This document shows, one piece after another, positions 11,685-22,900 of a stretch of DNA of 64,000 bases. The translations under genes were made by a program, and so were the position numbers. The stretch's first letter is position 1, and the number at the start of each line of letters is the position of its first letter. The stretch is taken from NCBI GenBank assembly GCA_016906335.1, contig JADEYG010000004.1, forward strand, positions 781,001 through 845,000, given 5' to 3'. This DNA comes from Novakomyces olei (Eukaryota; Ascomycota; Novakomycetes; Novakomycetales; Novakomycetaceae). A model generated the notes under the pieces. It had not been told where the DNA came from, did no database searches, and saw only the letters and a list, made by a program, of their open reading frames with translations.

Positions 11685-13139
11685 AATTTTTAACTGACTT
11701 GCCGGTCTGTTTGTTTTGCCACTCAAATATGTGCTACTCAATCTGTAGTGCCAAGTCTGTACTACTCAGTCTGTACTACTCAGTCTTTACTAAGTCTGTA
11801 CTACTCAGGTCTGTAGTGCCAAGTCTGGTTGTGCTCCTGAAAAGGTGTAAATAATTGCAGGCTCCGAGATCAGAATGTTTGACAGGCACAACTGCCTTTG
11901 CCAGCGACAAAGACCGTTAGTCAAACTTTTTCAAAGGCACACTTGAAATCAAGAGCGGCCTGTTGAGGAGACGCGGTAGAGATGCCAAGACTGCTTTTAT
12001 TTCGGGTAAAGTGATCCGCATAAAACCAAAAAGTCATTGCATCATAGAGAAATTTTATCGGAACATTATATCTCCGATCCGATGATTATACTATCATTCG
12101 ACCTTTTCAGGATATCGCCTGTTTTTCTAGAGTTTTTATTGGTTTTATTGTTATTTTGAAACACTTAATCGCATATTCTTTGTTGTTAGCTAACTGATAT
12201 AATACCGTACAATATCGTATATTAAAATTAAACAAAACAATAAAATAATAAAATAATTATAAGATCGTTTGATACACCGAGTTTATAGGTACGGCAAGCA
12301 AATAGACAGCAAATATTTATACGAACAAATTATGGACTAAAGCTATCATGAGTCAGTAAAAGAGTTGTTGACCAATGAGGTCCTACAGCGAGGACTGTAT
12401 ACACGCTCCGGAGAGCGTTGTGGCTTTTTACATCAACACTCTTCTTTTTCAAGAACTTCTTTTTCAAGAACCTCTTTTTCAAGAAGCTCTTTTTCAAGAA
12501 GCGCAGCTTTGACATTTTCTGACATTTTGAAAGTAGCAACCGATATGCCTAAACGGGAGTTATGCGATTTATGAGAACATTATAGTGCTTTTGTTATTGG
12601 CCAGTTACATTATCAGACTGTCGCATTTTCATTATATCCAAGTAATACTTCAGTTTTAACGCAGTAGAATCACAATTTAATTGCTGTATTTTACGGTGTT
12701 AATTTAACATGAGGCAATTTACCGTCTTTGATAGCTGTTCAAGTTTGATTTGATGCGCTTGTTCCATTGAAAGTCTTTTTTGAAAATATATGCTTGAACA
12801 TTAGTTGGAATCATTTGGATTCTATGATTGTGCGGCTTTCGTACCCTGCGCTCTTTACCTCTTGCTGATTATGTTGGATGTTTGAGTATAGGTAGTTAAT
12901 TACTGCAACCATGGTTTTGCAGTAAGACGACACCAGAGATAGACAGGCCAATAGGAGGCTTAAAATCTATTCTTTCTTATACTATGATTATCACACGATT
13001 TGCCAGATGAATACAGTCACGCAGACAGCACCTGTCAGTCTAATCAGATCCGTAGTTCAATTACTGTATATCATTTCAACCCCTGTCGAGACACAAATCA
13101 TAATAGACACACTTCACATCTGTGGTTAGATATAACAGA
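11685..13139. other. Intergenic stretch with two small repeat clusters
   Basis: No gene recognised. At about 11745-11825, upstream of the PLB start, a CTGTACTACTCAGT-like unit of about 14 bp recurs several times. At 12438-12502 there is a 15-bp tandem array. The remainder is AT-rich single-copy sequence without a convincing ORF or splice-linked coding block. Confidence 0.6.
12438..12502. repeat. 15-bp tandem repeat
   Basis: Four copies of a 15-bp unit (CTTTTTCAAGAA core, starts at 12444, 12459, 12474 and 12489). Read on the minus strand it gives a FLKK(K/R/S) pentapeptide repeat in a 69-codon ORF that has no other sign of being a gene. Confidence 0.85.
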
Positions 13140-14433
13140 TTACAATCGCCAAGCACAGGCCACCATGTAATGAGAAGCCAGCATATTCCATTCCTCAACC
13201 TCGTCTAGCCGGGGAATGTTACGCAGCATCCGCTCATTTGCATCGCTAATGTCACGGACAGTCTCCACCGACACGCTCTGTGTAAGACCAAGATTTATTA
13301 GCCGTTCACGCTGCTCCTTTAACGTAGTGTACTTGCTCATAGTTGGCATATATATCCCGCGCAATTGAGCTAGATTGTCAACCATCATACGGCCAAACGT
13401 ATCGTGCCCGTTTATTGGCTCATACACAATCCACGCAAGTTTAGGGAAGGTGGTGCTTGTCCATTGCATTATTGCATCTGCCTCTTGCACTGTGAGATAG
13501 ACCAAACAGCATTCTGATAGGAATAATGTAGGCAGTGCTGGATCAAAGTTCCGTAATTGAGCCAATTTTTCCGGCAATGATCTTATATCAAACGCGTGCA
13601 GAGAATAATTGCGGAAGTAAAAGTCCTTGTCCGATTGCACTATGGGTTAGAAGATTTTCATGAAGCTTTTGCGCACCAATTTCGTTGTTACATTCGTTAT
13701 AATTTTTATGGAAAAAATGGGCAAAGGCTTCGGGTTTCAGCAATTGTCGCATTTTTGTGCGCACATTGGCAGGCAGGTCAATTTCGACATAGCGAATGTT
13801 CAGCTCGTGATTTTGGTCCTATTGTTAGCAAGAATAAAGGATTTAAAAGGAACATTAAATCAAACAAAATTCTAAGAGCAATGACTTACCAAGAAGCGGA
13901 AATAGCGAGTATCCGAGCCAGCGCCAAGCGAGACAATCTGTACCCGTTGTGAGCCACACGCCTGCAAGAAGGCCATAATATTATTGTCAATTCCTAGTGT
14001 CCGCGCCCACGTGCCTGGTAATTTAGATTGGAATTTTGCGTTGGCACTACCTTTATCCATGATTGGCTGGCTACGAGGACCTTCACGATTTGCCAGCCAG
14101 TAAATGAATTTGTCATTGATGTATCCAGAGCAGACAGCCGACCTTTCAGAAGTCAGTATTATAAATCAACCTCTTTCTTTGAAATTCTTCAAAACTACTT
14201 GTTGTAATTATTGTTAAATAGCCAATTTTATTACCATCGAGCTTGTAGAGCATCATTGTCTGTGTTCAAAAGAGTAGACTCTTTGCCTTAATGTTGTATT
14301 AGTAAATGGTATTACTAATATTTGACCCACTATATCCTGCTGCGGTTGGATTGCTGCACCGTCTTCCACGCACTGGACGCGTCTGTGAGTACTGCGCGTC
14401 CTCGTCGCTAAAATCAAAAGGATTTCGCGGCAT
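13140..14433 (-). CDS. PPM1: Leucine carboxyl methyltransferase 1 (PP2A methylation)
   Basis: Five exons (14433-14316, 14259-14235, 14142-13890, 13818-13692, 13639-13140) join in phase to 340 aa. Exon 2 is only 25 nt. Family signatures: NNDALQARWSAVCSGYINDKF at the N-terminus; the SAM-binding SLGAGSDTRYF at about residues 119-129; YVEIDLPANVRTKM; LPTLFLSECCLVYL; and IVYEPINGHDTFGRMM. LCMT1/Ppm1 methylates the C-terminal leucine carboxylate of the PP2A catalytic subunit and so controls B-subunit recruitment. The small first exons make the gene easy to start wrongly at the methionine at 14060. Confidence 0.92.
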
Positions 14434-15329
<896 letters not shown>

Positions 15330-15661
15330 ATGGCCGGCAATCTTTACGGGCCACAGCAAGTGGCAAAACACAATTCTGCTAAAGATCTCTGGATCATTGT
15401 CGACGGTACTGTCTTTGACATGACTTCGTTCCAGAACGATCATCCTGGGGTAAGTGGAGTCTATATAGTTCATTATCCTCTATTATTTTAGGAAAAATCA
15501 TGTGCTCATTGTGCTAAATATAGCAGGGTCAAAAGATTTTACAACGTGTCGCCGGGAAAGACGCGAGCAAACAGTTCTGGAAGTACCATAACGAGTCAAT
15601 TCTCCAAAAGTATACACCGAAACTGTCTGTCGGGACTATAGCTGGCGACTCCAAGCTATAA
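15330..15661 (+). CDS. Free cytochrome b5 domain protein
   Basis: Exons 15330-15449 and 15527-15661 encode 84 aa, essentially one cytochrome b5 heme-binding domain. The HPGG heme-ligand motif is split by the intron (NDHPG|GQKILQRVAGKDAS) and the second ligand histidine lies in WKYHNES. There is no membrane anchor, so it is probably soluble. It is about 600 bp upstream of, and closely similar to, the N-terminal domain of the acyl-CoA dehydrogenase fusion. Both first exons are exactly 120 bp and the intron sits at the same codon, so one arose from the other by local duplication. It may supply electrons to the neighbouring pathway; that is inference. Confidence 0.88.
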
Positions 15662-16272
15662 TTAAGCAAAGATTCGGTCAGACACGAATACACATTGTGT
15701 GATTGTAACTTTTGGCAAAGCATTATTGAGCATTCTGCCCGTACATTTGTTATGGCCTCGTTCTACCCTGTCTGTTTTATTGTATAGTTAGCAATATTAC
15801 ATTGGCCCTCGTTTTAAGGTACCGGTTTCAGTTAACAAAAGTAATAGTATAAATTGCACTGTACCCAAATGCCATACGATACGCTCTACATTGAAACTGT
15901 ACCAAACTCGTTACTATCCAATGGCGTTCCCCGGGGAACATTTGCCTGCTCTATGTCCACCAAGTCTTATATATTCCTACTCAATATTTGGAGCCATTAT
16001 TATTGCGATAATATTACTTATTCATCTTTCCCCGCATTAGCCTCGGCGCACATGCCTATAAATGCCCGTTACCGAACCTTTTAAATCCTCGGTCCGTTTG
16101 AACTGATCCTACTCGCCTTTAACTTTGTTACAGTGAGGAGAATATAACAGCACAGTGGAAGGCAAAGCTTTCATTCTGGCAGACACAAATTTGTTAGCTT
16201 GAGTTTTACTTCCTCTAAACCTGCTTTACCTGGTGAATTTTGTCCTATCAATTTTAGAATTTTCAAAGAGCA
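15662..16272. other. Promoter region of the b5-ACAD fusion gene
   Basis: No gene recognised. Contains a perfect 14-bp palindrome at 15926-15939, about 335 bp upstream of the fusion start, and otherwise AT-rich sequence. Confidence 0.55.
15926..15939. promoter_or_regulatory. Perfect 14-bp palindrome GTTCCCCGGGGAAC
   Basis: Self-complementary site between the two cytochrome b5 genes, upstream of the fatty-acid-oxidation-type fusion gene. The symmetry suggests a dimeric regulator; no factor is assigned. Confidence 0.4.
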
Positions 16273-18056
16273 ATGGCATCAGCTGTATACAATACGGAAC
16301 AGGTGGCCGAGCATAACTCGGCAAAAGATCTATGGATTGTGGTTGACGATACTGTCTTTGATCTGACAGACTTTCAGAACGAGCATCCCGGGGTGAGTCT
16401 CTTTCTTTCGAATACCATATCATAATTCTTCCCCTCTTATAATCTACGAGATTTCTATCCGTTTTACAGATTTTCTCGTCTTCAAGCCGCCACAAAATTG
16501 TTGTATACATTAAATGATGTACATTATTGCTCTTGCTAACATCTGCATAGGGACAAAAGATACTGCAAAGAGTCGCTGGCAAAGATGCAAGCAAACAGTT
16601 TTGGAAGTACCACAATGAATCTATATTAAAAAAGTACACACCAAAACTCGCAGTGGGCGCGATAACTGGAACCGCAGCCGCAGAGCGACTGAAAGGCTCG
16701 ACTGTGGAAAGCGCAGAGCAAAATATAGAGCAAGATGCCGATGCAGATGCAGATGACGAAGGAGAGCAACCGTACTTTGGAGATCTGCTTCCTTATGCCG
16801 ACCCTTCATGGTACCAGGGATATGCCTCTCCGTTTTATAATGAGACCCACCATGCACTTCGACGTGAAGTACGCGCATTTGTGGATAAGGAGATTATGCC
16901 GTACTGTCACGAATGGGACGAGGCGTATGAGGTACCGGCTCATTTGTACAAGCGTATGGCGGAACGCGGGTACGTGGCGGCGGCTATTGGAGGCGAGTAT
17001 CCGGTTGAGTACTGCAAGTACCAAATTAAGTCAGTCCCACCGGAAAAAATGGACGGATTCCATGAGTTTATCCTGGTCGACGAGATCTCTCGCTGCGGAT
17101 CTGGTGGTGTAGTTTGGAACCTGTTTGGTGGCCTCAGCATTGGAACGCCGCCTGTCTTTAAATACAGTCGGGAGGAGGTTAAAAAGCGCGTTATTCCTGA
17201 AATTTTGAACGGTGATAAGCGTATTTGTCTGTGCATAACAGAGCCAGCTGCGGGCAGTGATGTTGCAAATTTACAAACTACCGCACAAAAAACCCCAGAT
17301 GGCAAGCATTACATTGTGAACGGAGAGAAGAAATGGATAACAAATGGGATTCTCTCTGACTATTTCACAGTGGCCGTGCGTACTGGAGGCCCTGGTATGG
17401 CTGGGATTAGTATGCTTTTGCTTGAGCGGGATATGCCGGGAATCAAGACTCGTCACATGAAATGCTCTGGCGTGTGGGCATCGGGCACGAGCTACGTTAC
17501 CTTTGAGGATGTAAAGGTGCCAGTGGAGAATTTGATTGGCGAGGAAAACAAAGGGTTCAAGACGATAATGACTAATTTTAATCACGAACGTATGGGAATT
17601 GCAATGCAGGCAAATAGATTCGCCAGAGTTTTGTATGAAGAATCGTTAAAATATGCGAATAAACGTGAAACCTTTGGTAAAAAGTTGCTAAATCACGACA
17701 TTATCCGGTATAAATTGGCACAAATGGCTCGACAGATCGAGGCTACACATTCCTGGATCGAAAACTTGGTTTATCAAATGGTTCAGTTGGATGAAACAGA
17801 GTGCATGCTGCGAATGGGAGGAGCAGTGGCTGCGTGCAAAGCTCAAGCTGGGCTTGTGTTCGCTTTTTGTGCGACCGAGGCAATGCAGATTTTTGGAGGG
17901 CTCGCCTATTCCCGTGGTGGGCAGGGCGAGAAAGTTGAAAGGCTGTATCGCGATGTCAGAGCGTACACGATTCCCGGCGGATCTGAAGAAATTATGCTAA
18001 TGTTGTCTATGAACCAGGGAATACGCGTGGCCAAAGCGCTAGGTGCGCGTCTGTGA
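16273..18056 (+). CDS. Cytochrome b5-acyl-CoA dehydrogenase fusion
   Basis: Exons 16273-16392 and 16551-18056 give 541 aa. Residues about 1-77 are a cytochrome b5 domain (HPG|GQKILQRVAGKD, WKYHNES). An acidic linker follows, and from about residue 115 there is a full acyl-CoA dehydrogenase: helical N-domain, FAD/substrate segment CITEPAAGSDVANLQTTA and GEKKWITNG, SYVTFEDVKVPVENLIG, HERMGIAMQ, and the C-terminal YSRGGQGEKVERLYRD...IPGGSEEI. This two-domain layout is known in fungi. The catalytic glutamate of medium-chain enzymes (Y-E-G-T) is replaced by P-G-G-S, so another residue must act as base, as in the isovaleryl/long-chain branches. No peroxisomal SKL-type tail is present (it ends ALGARL). 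Confidence 0.95.
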
Positions 18057-18419
18057 AGTATGTTGCCACAGTTTTGTATAGTTTTATTTAAATTGTCGGC
18101 AAGTTTAGTAGTTTAGCGATTTTTCATGAATCAACGAGTGCAGTTGGCCAGTATGCCTGTAATTTACATTTGACAAGGATGATAATTGCCGACAAATAAT
18201 AATATGTAGGCTTTACTAACAGTAAACAACTATAAACCCTAACCCTTACACACAAGTAATTTGATCGGTATAACGTACTTTCCAATTTATTTAACATTAT
18301 TGACAAATAAATTATTTTATTTGTTCTATATTCTCAATTTTTCAGTAATATTAAATGCTACACAGCAACAATCGCCTTCAGCTTCGATTAATACCAATTA
18401 TTACGTAGCGCTGGCTCTA
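18057..18419. other. Intergenic region with AACCCTAACCC motif
   Basis: 3' side of the fusion gene and promoter of the LYRM2-like gene. A telomere-like AACCCTAACCC at about 18235-18245 resembles the element found upstream of the two ribosomal-protein genes. Nothing else seen. Confidence 0.5.
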
Positions 18420-18878
18420 ATGCTGAGGCCCAGTCGGATACTACAGGATTTGAGGTTAGAGCGCGCTTTAAAGCCGTCTTGCCGCTTTCGGGCGTATTCT
18501 TCTGAAAATCGGGTTGCGAAAATTCCAAGTTTCCGCCAAGTATGCGTTTTTGATGATTTGCTAAATAGAACTTTAATTCTGACCAATAGTTTCTTTTGCG
18601 CCGGCAGGTAATCTCACTTTATCGTGAAGCTCTGCGAGCAACAAAAGGTAGTGCGAACATATCGAAATTAAAATTGACATTTCAGGCTTAGACGCGGTAG
18701 CACGCAAAGATACCCGGCTATGGGTTCGGCTGTCTGTAATATCAATATGGCTAATCAATAGGCGCGTAGTGAATTCGAACAGCATCGGCATGAGAACGAT
18801 CCAGAGAAAACTGCGTATCTAGTAGCAAGCGGCCGGCAGCATTTACGGCAGACGGCAAAGTTAATGCAATTGGCATAG
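18420..18878 (+). CDS. LYR-motif protein, LYRM2-like (mitochondrial)
   Basis: Four short exons (18420-18539, 18608-18647, 18686-18723, 18762-18878) join in phase to 104 aa. The first exon encodes a basic, serine-rich presequence (MLRPSRILQDLRLERALK...), as expected for mitochondrial import. Spliced, it reads FRQVISLYREALRATK, then DTRLWARSEFEQHRHENDP and YLVASGRQHLRQTAKLMQLA, closely parallel to human LYRM2 (LYRR, WAREEFRRNK, ITQGNMQLKELEKTLALA). LYR proteins bind acyl carrier protein and assist complex I and Fe-S assembly. The third intron uses a weak GTTCGG donor. The exons are too short to appear as long ORFs. Confidence 0.82.
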
Positions 18879-19919
18879 TTGAATGTGAATATGGCATGAC
18901 GTACGGTAGAGTGGGATCTCTTTATCTTGCTAGTATGGCCAGACTTATAATGTGCGCAGCTAAAGAGAATAGCAGTGTATGTTTTTTAATGATCAAATAT
19001 TGAATCGGTTTTAACCTCCAATCTGAGCTTTAAAGTATGCTAATTAATGCATCGTCTGCATCGTCGACCGCGGCGGCCTAAAAAGATCTCTCCGTCTAAA
19101 TAATAATAATAGTAATGTAAATTTACAGTATAGATTATTTTATGTATTATTATCTGGATACATTATACATTATATATGCTCCCAGTAACATAAGTACGTA
19201 CCCATAACACAGCACGGCTGGAATCGGGCGCAGAGTATGTAAATGTTTATTATTATGTACAACTTGACCCATCCATCTCCACAATTGACAGTTCTCACAT
19301 AAATGCGGCTCGAGACATTTCATAGAGCCCATCGATAATGGCCATATTGAACAAGAGCAGTAGATAAGGCATCGAGTACCGCGTAATTTACGCCAAAAGA
19401 GGTTCCGGCACACGAGTGACGAGAATGTGTCAGCCTATCACTTCCCACCATTATTTCAAGGCACACACATACGTCCGTGCATACGGATAAATTCGCTTAT
19501 TCATACATTAATTATTATGAGCGTGAGAAGCGCTCATACTTTAAACCCGGGGAAATGTTGGGCAATGATTGGTCTAGTGTTAATATAGCTCTGAAAACAG
19601 TAATCTGGCGTTCAACTGGATAATAAATAAATAAAATAAAAGATAAAACTGCCAGCTGCATACCCCCGACAACAAAGACAGGCTTCGTTTGATTCTTTGT
19701 TTTTTCAATCGAATTTCATCAATTCTTTGCTACTATACTGCTGCGGAATACTGATTGCCCTTGTGGCACTTGAGCAGCAGTATTAAGTTTGTAAGCCTGG
19801 CTAAAAAGCGTTTGTCAAGTGGACTCAAAACTGACTTTTTACAGGAGCAGCTGCTTTATACCCGAGCCTGGGTACATTAGACACAGGTCTCCTGTACTCT
19901 GTATCTGAACAGTGCCGCT
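18879..19919. other. Long intergenic region upstream of ACC1
   Basis: No gene convincingly seen. An 87-codon cysteine-containing minus ORF at 19150-19413 has no recognisable family or splice context. An 8-bp inverted repeat (TATGAGCG/CGCTCATA, 7-nt loop) lies at 19516-19538. The rest should contain the ACC1 promoter. Confidence 0.5.
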
Positions 19920-22900
19920 ATGACGGCAGCAGTGGCTGATCATTTCCTTGGTACTCCTTATTTGAACTGAGTTTGGGCATCGTCTAACTTACAAGGCGGA
20001 AATTCTGTGGATAACGCTGCTCCGAGTGCAATTCGAGACTTTGTACGTGCACGTGGTGGTCATACCGTTATCACTTCAGTGCTTATTGCCAACAATGGAA
20101 TTGCTGCAGTAAAAGAAATCCGCAGTATTCGAAAATGGTAATGAAAATTCAATTGAAAAAGGATCATGGCTCTAGACTAGAACATGACAAAACACATAAA
20201 AAGGCTCTTTTGTCTACCAGAACTCGCAACTAATTCTCAGGGCATATGAAACGTTCAACAATGAGCGCGCCGTGCAGTTTACGGTCATGGCAACACCAGA
20301 CGATCTCAATGCCAATGCCGATTACATTCGTATGGCAGATCAGTATGTGGAAGTGCCCGGTGGCAGTAATAACAACAATTATGCCAATGTAGAGCTTATT
20401 GTGGACGTGGCCGAGCGGATGGGGGTTCATGCCGTCTGGGCCGGCTGGGGCCATGCTTCAGAGAACCCGAAACTGCCAGAAATGCTGGCTCAGTCGAAAC
20501 ACAAGGCCGTCTTTATCGGCCCGCCAGGATCTGCCATGCGCTCTCTTGGAGATAAGATCTCCAGTACTATTGTAGCACAATCAGCAAATGTGCCCTGCAT
20601 GGCCTGGTCTGGCTCTGGGATTGATCAGGTCCGGGTGAATGAGGCCACTGGCATTGTGACAGTAGACGATGATGTGTACAACAAGGCGTGCACTACAAGC
20701 GCCGAACAAGGCCTGGAACGAGCCGAAACGATTGGCTTCCCTGTCATGATCAAGGCCAGTGAAGGAGGTGGAGGCAAAGGTATCCGTAAAGTAGAACAGC
20801 CAGAGCATTTCAAGCAGGCCTATGAGCAGGTGCTGGCCGAAGTGCCCGGGTCGCCTGTCTTCATTATGAAACTGGCAGGAAGTGCTCGTCACTTGGAGGT
20901 GCAAATTCTGGCTGATCAGTACGGGAACAACATCTCTTTGTTTGGCCGTGACTGTTCAGTGCAGCGACGCCATCAAAAGATCATTGAAGAGGCTCCTGTA
21001 ACAATTGCGAGTGATCATACCTTCCACGCAATGGAACAGGCGGCTGTTCGATTGGGAAAGCTGGTGGGATATGTGTCTGCTGGCACGGTAGAGTACCTCT
21101 ACTCCCACCACGATGACAGCTTTTACTTTCTCGAGCTAAACCCTAGACTGCAAGTTGAACATCCTACCACAGAGATGGTTACGGGTGTCAATTTGCCCGC
21201 TGCTCAGTTGCAGATTGCCATGGGTATCCCACTGCACTGTATCCGTGACATCAGACTGCTGTACGGTGCTGACCCACGGTCTAATAACTTGATTGACTTT
21301 GACTTTAAAGACGAGGGCTCCTTGCAAACTCAGCGTCGACCCAAGCCCAAGGGCCACTGTACTGCCTGCCGTATAACTTCCGAAGATCCCGGTGAGGGAT
21401 TCAAACCCTCTAGCGGAATGATGCATGAACTAAACTTCCGTTCTTCCTCAAATGTATGGGGCTACTTTTCTGTGTCGAGTTCTGGTGGCGTTCACCAATT
21501 TAGCGACTCACAGTTTGGCCATATCTTTGCCTTTGGTGAGGATCGTACTGCCAGTCGTAAACACATGGTAGTAGCACTTAAGGAGCTGTCTATTCGTGGT
21601 GATTTCCGTACTACTGTAGAGTACTTGATCAGGCTGCTGGAGACAGAGGCCTTTGAAGAGAATACAATTACTACTGGCTGGCTGGACACTCTGATCAGCA
21701 ACCGTTTAACTGCAGAGCGTCCAGACCAGATGCTGGCAGTTGTCTGTGGAGCCATGGTTCGTGCCCATGTGGCCAGTGAAGAGTGCATTTCTAACTTTCG
21801 CAATGCTCTGGAGCGTGGCCAGGTCCCTGCCCGGGATACACTAAAGACTGTGTTTACGGTGGAGTTTATATACGAAGGTCAGAGATACAGGTTTACGGCA
21901 ACGCATGCCTCGCCCTCTGCTTACCATCTGTTCCTGAATGGTTCAAGGTGCACTGTCGGCATTCGAGCGCTGAGTGACGGAGGCCTTTTGATCCTATTGG
22001 AAGGCCGTTCTCATACCGTCTATTGGCGAGACGAACCAGCGGCCACGCGAATGAGTGTCGATGCCAAGACTTGTCTGTTGGAAGAGGAGAACGATCCGAC
22101 ACAGTTGAGATCGCCTTCTCCGGGAAAGCTCGTCAGATTCCTTGTTGACAGCGGAGATCATGTGCGAGCGGGTCAGGCCATTGCCGAAGTAGAAGTGATG
22201 AAGATGGTGATGCCTGTCTTGGCTCAGGAGGACGGCATTGTACAGGTGATCAAACAGCCTGGCTCCTCCCTCGAGGCCAACGATATTTTGGGCATTTTAA
22301 CCCTGGACGACCCGTCACGGGTGAAGCACGCAAAGCCCTTTGAAGGTCAGTTCCCTGCCTGGGGAGCTCCTCAAATCGTGGGAGACAAACCTTCTCAGCG
22401 ATTCAATGTTACTAAATCCGTGCTTGATGATATCCTTGACGGGTACGACAACCAAGTTATTATGAAGCAATCCCTGCGAGAAATGGCAGGTATTCTACGA
22501 AATTGGCGACTGCCGTACGACCAGTTTTTGGCACAGTTTTCCGCCCTAAAATCCCGTACTCCTGCCAAACTGGAACAGGCATGGACAAGTACGATTGACA
22601 GAGCTCTAGCTCGTGAAACAGAGTTTCCAGGCAAGCAGATCCTTAAAAATTTCGAGACTCAAGCCCTTGATTACCGTCGGCCTGCTGATGTGGAGGCCCT
22701 GCGTTTGCAATTGTCCCCATTACTGGCACTGGCGGCTGACTACAGTTCAGGACTGCGAGCCCACGAACTCGGAGTGTACAATGAGCTGATTGAACGGTAT
22801 TTGCGGATAGAAAAGCTGTTTGGCTCTGCGCTAAATCGCACAGAGGACGTTATTCTGAGACTGCGTGATGAAAACAGGGACTCATTGGACAAAGTAGTGG

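Noticed and set aside
11685-11741. 19-codon N-terminal extension of lysophospholipase B
   Set aside because: It would place the signal peptide internally; the methionine at 11684 gives a standard leader.
12438-12502. Same repeat family as the SPT5 17-bp array
   Set aside because: The periods differ (15 against 17 bp); the shared GAAAAAG-like core is probably compositional.
18234-18249. Interstitial telomere
   Set aside because: Only one and a half repeat units; better explained as a factor-binding site.
19150-19413. 87-codon cysteine-containing minus ORF upstream of ACC1
   Set aside because: CxxC-like spacing and a hydrophobic end were noted, but there is no family match, splice partner or promoter context.
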